Below are positions 59,365 to 64,000 of a stretch of 64,000 nt of DNA, piece by piece. Position 1 is the stretch's first letter. Every line of letters begins with the position of its first letter. The position numbers and the translations under genes are program-made. The stretch lies in contig CM072804.1 in assembly GCA_037013495.1 (NCBI GenBank), forward strand, positions 38,108,501 through 38,172,500. Direction: 5' to 3'. Under the pieces are notes generated by a model. That model ran no database searches, had not been told where the DNA came from, and was given only the letters and a program-made list of their open reading frames with translations. Source of the DNA: Hippophae tibetana (lineage: Eukaryota; Streptophyta; Magnoliopsida; Rosales; Elaeagnaceae).

Positions 59365-59791
59365 TGTATGACATGTCATGTACGTGGCGTGCTATGTACA
59401 AGCGACCTGGATACAAGATTACATATGTTGGCAAAATTACATACGAATTAAGTATAAAGCATATCACTATAAGCGTTACATTCTTAGGTCGTTATATACA
59501 GATAAGGGAGGTCATCATATTCAGGTTGCTCTTGAGATTCCTAAGTAAATTTCTCGGGTCGCTCATAGAGAGAGAGAACCGTGATCACGTCGGGATCTCG
59601 TGACTTCATCAGGTCTTGACATCTAAGACCTCACAATTGGATAATGAGGTACTCAGGTCAACTAGGTTGTACATTTTACAAAGCTCGTTGGGCCTAGGTT
59701 ATTTTTAAGCCATTATCATAACTTCGCTATCCCCTAGCGGGGTTCTTATTTTCATTAGATTGTATGCTCATTACATATTTAATATCAAACA
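59365..59791 (-). repeat. 5' LTR of Tat-like element
   Basis: Counterpart of 50292-50720, differing by scattered substitutions and small indels (visible changes every 10-20 bp), i.e. an old insertion. It ends 'tatcaaaca' at 59791, after which 'gatgatatttttgta' follows. Confidence 0.85.
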
Positions 59792-60222
59792 GATGATATT
59801 TTTGTAGTAACCAACAAAGTTCGATGGTAAAAGAATCTATTTACTCTTCTATTTTTTACAAGTTTTCTGATAAATTATAAGTGATGTAGTATAGTATTAT
59901 TGGTAAATATAATCATTATTTAATAAAAAACTATAATATTAATTATGATACATCGATCGTATTTCTAAGCGTTGATATTCTTGTGTCTCTCTGCAAGTGT
60001 GCATCATACACTATAATTATTATTGATTTTATTTTCATGTTTTTGTGATAGTTTATTTGTAAATTGTAGTAACCAAAGTCTAAGTAAAAAAAAAACATAA
60101 ATTCAATTGAATAAAGATAGTACAATTATTCAGAATTATTGTGTTATTATTTCTATAATTTTTTTCTCATCCTAAAAGTAGAATTAATTCTTTGAGCAAT
60201 TCTTCTTCTTTTAAAGTTATCA
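59792..60222 (+). repeat. Probable 5' LTR end of a copia element
   Basis: No coding sequence. It is assigned as LTR because it ends 'aaagttatca' at 60222, two bases before the primer-binding site TGGTATCAAAG at 60225. The left LTR limit was not found, and it does not match the LTR pair at 60797/61774. Confidence 0.4.
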
Positions 60223-60224
60223 AC

Positions 60225-60236
60225 TGGTATCAAAGT
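60225..60236 (+). other. Primer-binding site of copia element
   Basis: TGGTATCAAAGT, a near match to the initiator Met-tRNA site, followed by copia gag. Confidence 0.7.
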
Positions 60237-60299
60237 CATTGTGAACAGTGCAAGTGTGTTTGTTCACAAGCTGTAGTTCCACTCTTTCAAGGGAGTGGC

Positions 60300-60796
60300 T
60301 ATGATATTTGGAGATGAAGACTTTGTTTATTTCCCAAGATTTGTGGGAATTGGTGGACGAGGGAGGGTTATGCAGAAGGAGGAGTTGCAGCCAACACTCT
60401 TAAAGATAATAATAAAAAGATGTGAAAGCGTTGTTTCTCATCTAACAAGCAATGACTAGAACAAAGAAGTTAAAAGATGCATAGGATGCATTACAACAAG
60501 CAGTGATTGAGCCTTTATTTTCTAGAATATCTAGAGCAAAGAAGTCAAAAGATGCATGGAATGCATTACAAAAGGGGTTACAAGGAAATGCAAAAGTACT
60601 TATTGTCAAACTTCAAATTCTTAATAGAAAATTACTTCAAATTCTTAATAGAAAATTTGAGACCTCTTTAACGAATGATGATAAATCTATGCATGAATAT
60701 TTTTGCAATTTAATGAAAATTGTTAACCAAATGCACAAATTTGATGAAAATTTTACTAATAAAAAAGTTGTTAAAATAGTCTTGGGAAGTTTGCGG
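60300..60796 (+). pseudogene. Copia gag (UBN2 type) with internal duplications
   Basis: The clearest frame is 60503-60823. It reads the copia gag core: 'VIEPLFSRISRAKKSKDAWN', 'LQKGLQGNAKVLIVKLQ', 'FETSLTNDDKSMHEYF', 'LMKIVNQMHKFDENFTNKKV' and 'VKIVLGSL', where it is cut by another LTR at 60797. Two tandem duplications are visible: about 69 bp ('gaacaaagaagttaaaagat' at 60459 and 'gagcaaagaagtcaaaagat' at 60533) and 24 bp ('cttcaaattcttaatagaaa' twice at 60613-60655). Upstream of 60503 the frame has stops. It lies 70 bp after a primer site, as expected for copia. Confidence 0.75.
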
Positions 60797-62052
60797 TGCA
60801 GCCCAAAAATAAAAAGATCTTAATATTTTTAGAAATTAGATTTCTTATTTTTGTTTTTATTTAATATTATATGTCTTTATTAAGTTTAGTAACTTGAAAA
60901 TTAAGTTCAAAATATCCTTGAATTTTACTTTTATTTGGAGAGTAATTAATTATCTTCCAAGGCAAAGATTTTGAAAAAATTTAATATTTTTTCTTGAACT
61001 CCAAGACTTACTAACCTATAAATATGTAAGTTTGTTGTCAAATTAATAAAAAAATGAGAAGAGTTGTTAAATTTAATTGAACTTGAGATTATATTCTCCA
61101 CCTTTTGTTTCAAATTTTTCAAAATTAGTAAGAATCAACTAATGATTTGATGCCTTATATTCAACAATTATATATGATTTAAGGAGTTTAAAAGTCTTAT
61201 TTTTAAGATATTTCTTTATTTAACGGGTTTAATTAAATTAACAAAACATTTCTCTTACTTTATTTTTTTTCACACTTCCACATACATCAGTTGCTATTAA
61301 AGGCGAATGATCGTTTGCTCAAGAATGCTGTTGACTGACTTGTTCATATCTAAAAGAGAGATCAGACGGGTTTACTGTGATAACTTAATTAAGCCCACCT
61401 ATATTGGATAAAGAGTCACAATTATTCAAAATTGATAATCTTCGATGAGGTGCCATAAATATACTATACATAATATATTCTAGAAATCAAGAGCATGATG
61501 AATGATTTAAAAAGATTGATTTTGTGATTGGAGCAGTTGAAGATTTAATCAACCAAAACATTATGAGTCCTTTGAGTTTAATTTTGCATATAGCTATTGA
61601 CAGTTTCTATGGGGTTGCACACATTGATGCCAATCTGGCAAAACTTTTGTTGGAGAACATTATCACACAATGAAAAATCATAAGAATAAATGAAGTTCTA
61701 ACAATCATCATAAATTCGTAAAGCTCAAGTCAAACCTGGTGATGAGTTATTTTTTTCGAGAAATAGAGAATGGTGCATCCAAAAAATATTATCTTAATAT
61801 TTTTAGAAATTAAATTTCTTATTTTCATTTTTATTAATGTTATATTTCTTAATTAAGTTTAAAATATTCTATAATTCTATTTGTGTCTGTAGAGTACGTA
61901 ATTATCTTGCAAGACAAGCATTTTGAAAAAAATAATATTTTTGCTCGACATCCAAGACTTATTTGCCTATAATTCTGTATACTTGTAACCAAAATAACAA
62001 GAAGGAGAAGAGTTGTTGAATTTAATAAAAGTAGAGAATATATTCTCTAACA
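60797..62052 (+). mobile_element. Small LTR-flanked element, interior mostly lost
   Basis: A 304-bp LTR at 60797-61100 is repeated as a 279-bp LTR at 61774-62052. Both start TGCA-CC then 'tcttaatatttttagaaatt' and end with 'gagaagagttgttgaattta' and '..attctc.a(a)ca'. A purine-rich tract 'gagaaatagagaatgg' precedes the second LTR as a polypurine tract would. The 673-bp interior has no gag or pol, and no good primer site follows the first LTR. No target duplication was found. It interrupts the copia gag at 60796. Confidence 0.55.
61101..61255. repeat. Direct repeat, first copy (second at 63325-63480)
   Basis: 'aagaatcaactaatgatttg' / 'atgccttatattcaacaatt' / 'aagatatttctttatttaac' / 'gggttta' match in order with 63345-63475. 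The second copy lies outside the small LTR element, so the repeat predates or extends beyond it. Confidence 0.6.
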
Positions 62053-62289
62053 TAAGTTTTTTTGTTAAAATAACTTATTTTTGATAAATTAATTAATTTT
62101 TTTAACTAAAAACAACTTAACCTAAAACTTATAATTTTTTACTAAATTGCATAATAAAAAGACTAAAAGATCCTTCTTTCATAACTTACATAAATTGAGA
62201 ATAATGTCACACCTATCATTTATGTAGTGAACCTATTGGAGCTCAACCAACCACCACTGACATCCATCATTATAGAGCTTTGTTGACCC
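62053..62289. other. Non-coding spacer
   Basis: Nothing recognised; leads into the minisatellite. Confidence 0.4.
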
Positions 62290-63080
62290 ATCAAAGTTTC
62301 GGTGTATGTAATATGTTATATTTAATGAGTCGTCGAAACTACAATGATGTAACAAGTTACATATAAAGATATATGTGCATATAACAGATTACATTCAATA
62401 GGTCACATGAATTATGGTAAATATAATAGATTATATACTAAGATACATATGGATGTAAGATGTTACATCCTGTGGGTTATTAGATTTATAATGGATGTAA
62501 CATGTTACATAAAAGATACATATGAATGTAATATGGTACATCAAGTAGATCACTAGAAATACGATGGATGTAACATGTTATATACAAATATAAAGATAAA
62601 TGTAACATGTTACATACAAAAATAAAAGTAGATATTATATGTTACACATAAAAATAGAGATATAATATATTATATAGTTTCATTTATGATAATTTACCTT
62701 GCATCTTTTATCCAAACAAATTAAATATTAGAAGTTTACTTTAACACATTACATAACTTATAATTACTTTACTACATTATATGAATCATATGTGTATATA
62801 TATATACACAATGTCGTCCAATTAAAAAAAATGTAAAGCCTTACATCTGATTAAAAAAATGTAAGTTCTTATATCTATTTAAAAGTGTAAGGCCTTACAT
62901 ACAAAGGTAGAATTTGATTTATAAATTGTAAAGTGAAGCTTAATCGATCAACTTGTAGAGGTGGATGTAATATATTATATACAAACATACATATGAATAT
63001 AGTAGGTTACAAAAATGCAGGTATATGTAACAAGTTACATACAAAGATGCAGGTGGATATAATAGGTTACATTCATTCAA
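62290..63080. repeat. Minisatellite with TGTAACATGTTACA units
   Basis: About fifteen units of 28-42 bp, consensus 'gatgtaacatgttacatacaaagatacatatg'-like, each holding the near-perfect palindrome TGTAACATGTTACA (clearest at 62488-62501, 62568-62581 and 62611-62624). The array is interrupted at 62700-62940 by sequence with a related 'aatgtaaggccttacat' palindrome (62838-62900, three copies) and a short (TA)n at about 62794. A small diverged outlier of the same unit is at 23185-23310. Confidence 0.8.
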
Positions 63081-64000
63081 TCGTTGATGAAGGTTGTTGG
63101 AACTTGGTGGGTTGCCAAAACTCCAATTGATCGCTAACGTCTTTAGAGCTCTGGTGGGTGGCAAAAGATATTATGGGATCTCATTTTATTTTCATTTTAT
63201 TAAATTTATGTAGCAAGAGCATTTTAATATTTATATGTATGGAACTATGAACTTTAGGTTACGTTTTTGCTAGGATGAGCAAAAATGCTATTAGAATGAA
63301 AAATATGTTATATGAAGGCACTATTGCTCTAACTTTTGTTCCAAATCTTTCAATATTTGCAAGAATCAAATGATGGTTTCATGCCTTATATCTGACAATC
63401 GTATATGTTTTAACGGGTTTAAGAAGTATTATTTTCCAAGATATTCCTTTATTCAATGGGTTCAATTCAACAAAATTTAAGAACATATCCCTTTTGTTAT
63501 TTTCCTTTCTTATTTTATGCTTATGTTTGTGATCAACACGAATTATGTGCAATGGGTACGCAAGTATACTTAACTCAAATAAGTAATATAATAATATGAA
63601 AATATTGTTCACATGGAGATTATGTTATCAGAAATTATTTTTAAAACTAAAAAAATAAGGATTAATTTTATGTGTTTTGAGAAAGAAAAATTAAAATAAC
63701 TAAAAATAAATAACAAGAATTAATTAACTCAAAATTAACAGCTAAGAAAATATATGAGAAAATAACTTAATATTCTAATTTTTTAAGCATGTAAATCACT
63801 AAAATCTCCCTATATAATTACCAATCAATTACATGATTAATTGAATCTAACCTATCATATACTCTTTTCTCAAATAAATTACACATCATATAGTAATTAA
63901 TCTAATCACACTCATATCAATTAAATTGTATACTACTCATTAACTTCATCAATTATAAATCACATGCATACAAATCATACATTTTTGCTTAGAAACTATG
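63081..64000. other. Right-edge non-coding DNA
   Basis: Contains the second copy of the 61101-61255 repeat at 63325-63480. Otherwise AT-rich with no recognisable gene or element end. Confidence 0.4.

Larger units (their letters stand above)
50292..59791 (-). mobile_element. Tat-like Ty3/gypsy retrotransposon, 9.5 kb, both LTRs
   Basis: Two 427-429-bp LTRs (50292-50720 and 59365-59791) bound a minus-strand gag-protease-RT-RNase H-integrase order, i.e. Ty3/gypsy. The stretch between pol and the 3' LTR is long (3.8 kb) and holds a minisatellite and a decayed ORF on the opposite strand, both typical of the Tat lineage, as is the 'YVDGASN' style RNase H. In minus sense the LTR begins TGTTTG and ends at about ATGTCATACA. 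No matching 5-bp target duplication was found with these ends. Coding frames carry several stops and shifts. Confidence 0.85.

Noticed and set aside
62290..63080. CRISPR-like array
   Set aside because: Units vary in length and sequence, spacers are not unique, and the genome is a plant.

Overview
This is an AT-rich, gene-poor stretch of a flowering-plant nuclear genome. The evidence is a six-exon R-SNARE gene with a plant-type sequence, Ty1/copia elements primed by the plant initiator-Met tRNA site (TGGTATCARAGC), Ty3/gypsy elements including a Tat-like one, hAT and MULE remnants, and caulimovirid (plant pararetrovirus) fossils. I cannot name the species. No ribosomal, tRNA, CRISPR or bacterial features were seen.

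One gene is clearly intact: YKT61, on the minus strand. Exons 1-5 lie at 49681-46745. The last exon (17 codons including the stop, ending in Cys-Cys-Ser-Ile-Leu) lies 9.4 kb away at 37298-37248. Intron 5 has been filled by a copia element inserted into another copia element (37.55-42.43 kb) and by a head-to-head inverted repeat of pararetroviral sequence (42.96-46.72 kb). The joined CDS has no stop or frameshift and gives 198 residues.

Layout. 0-0.66 kb: pararetrovirus capsid-like remnant. 0.69-9.35 kb: copy A of a gene-like repeat family (minus-strand protein of the putative gypsy-type transposon-domain kind, plus a minisatellite), split by an LTR element at 3142-7249 with a 5-bp target duplication. 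9.35-20.8 kb: gypsy gag remnant, two related minus-strand copia remnants, and a solo LTR (12100-14030, 5-bp target duplication) nested in the first. 20.8-26.6 kb: mostly anonymous AT-rich DNA with a 26-bp-stem hairpin, diverged direct repeats and one weak candidate small gene at 23.6-24.3 kb. 26.6-32.8 kb: MULE and gypsy protease scraps, a plus-strand transposon-domain pseudogene, then copy B of the 0.69-9.35 kb family. 32.8-34.6 kb: hAT transposase remnant. 37.2-49.9 kb: YKT61 and its invaded intron. 50.3-59.8 kb: a 9.5-kb minus-strand Tat-like Ty3/gypsy element with both LTRs, a degenerate gag-pol, a 61-bp minisatellite and a decayed antisense ORF. 59.8-64 kb: copia gag with internal duplications, a small LTR pair, and a minisatellite whose unit carries the palindrome TGTAACATGTTACA.

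Apart from YKT61 every protein-coding trace is broken by stops or frameshifts, so the window is best read as a layered graveyard of mobile elements around one conserved housekeeping gene. Boundaries given without a target duplication or LTR end are approximate (tens to a few hundred bases).
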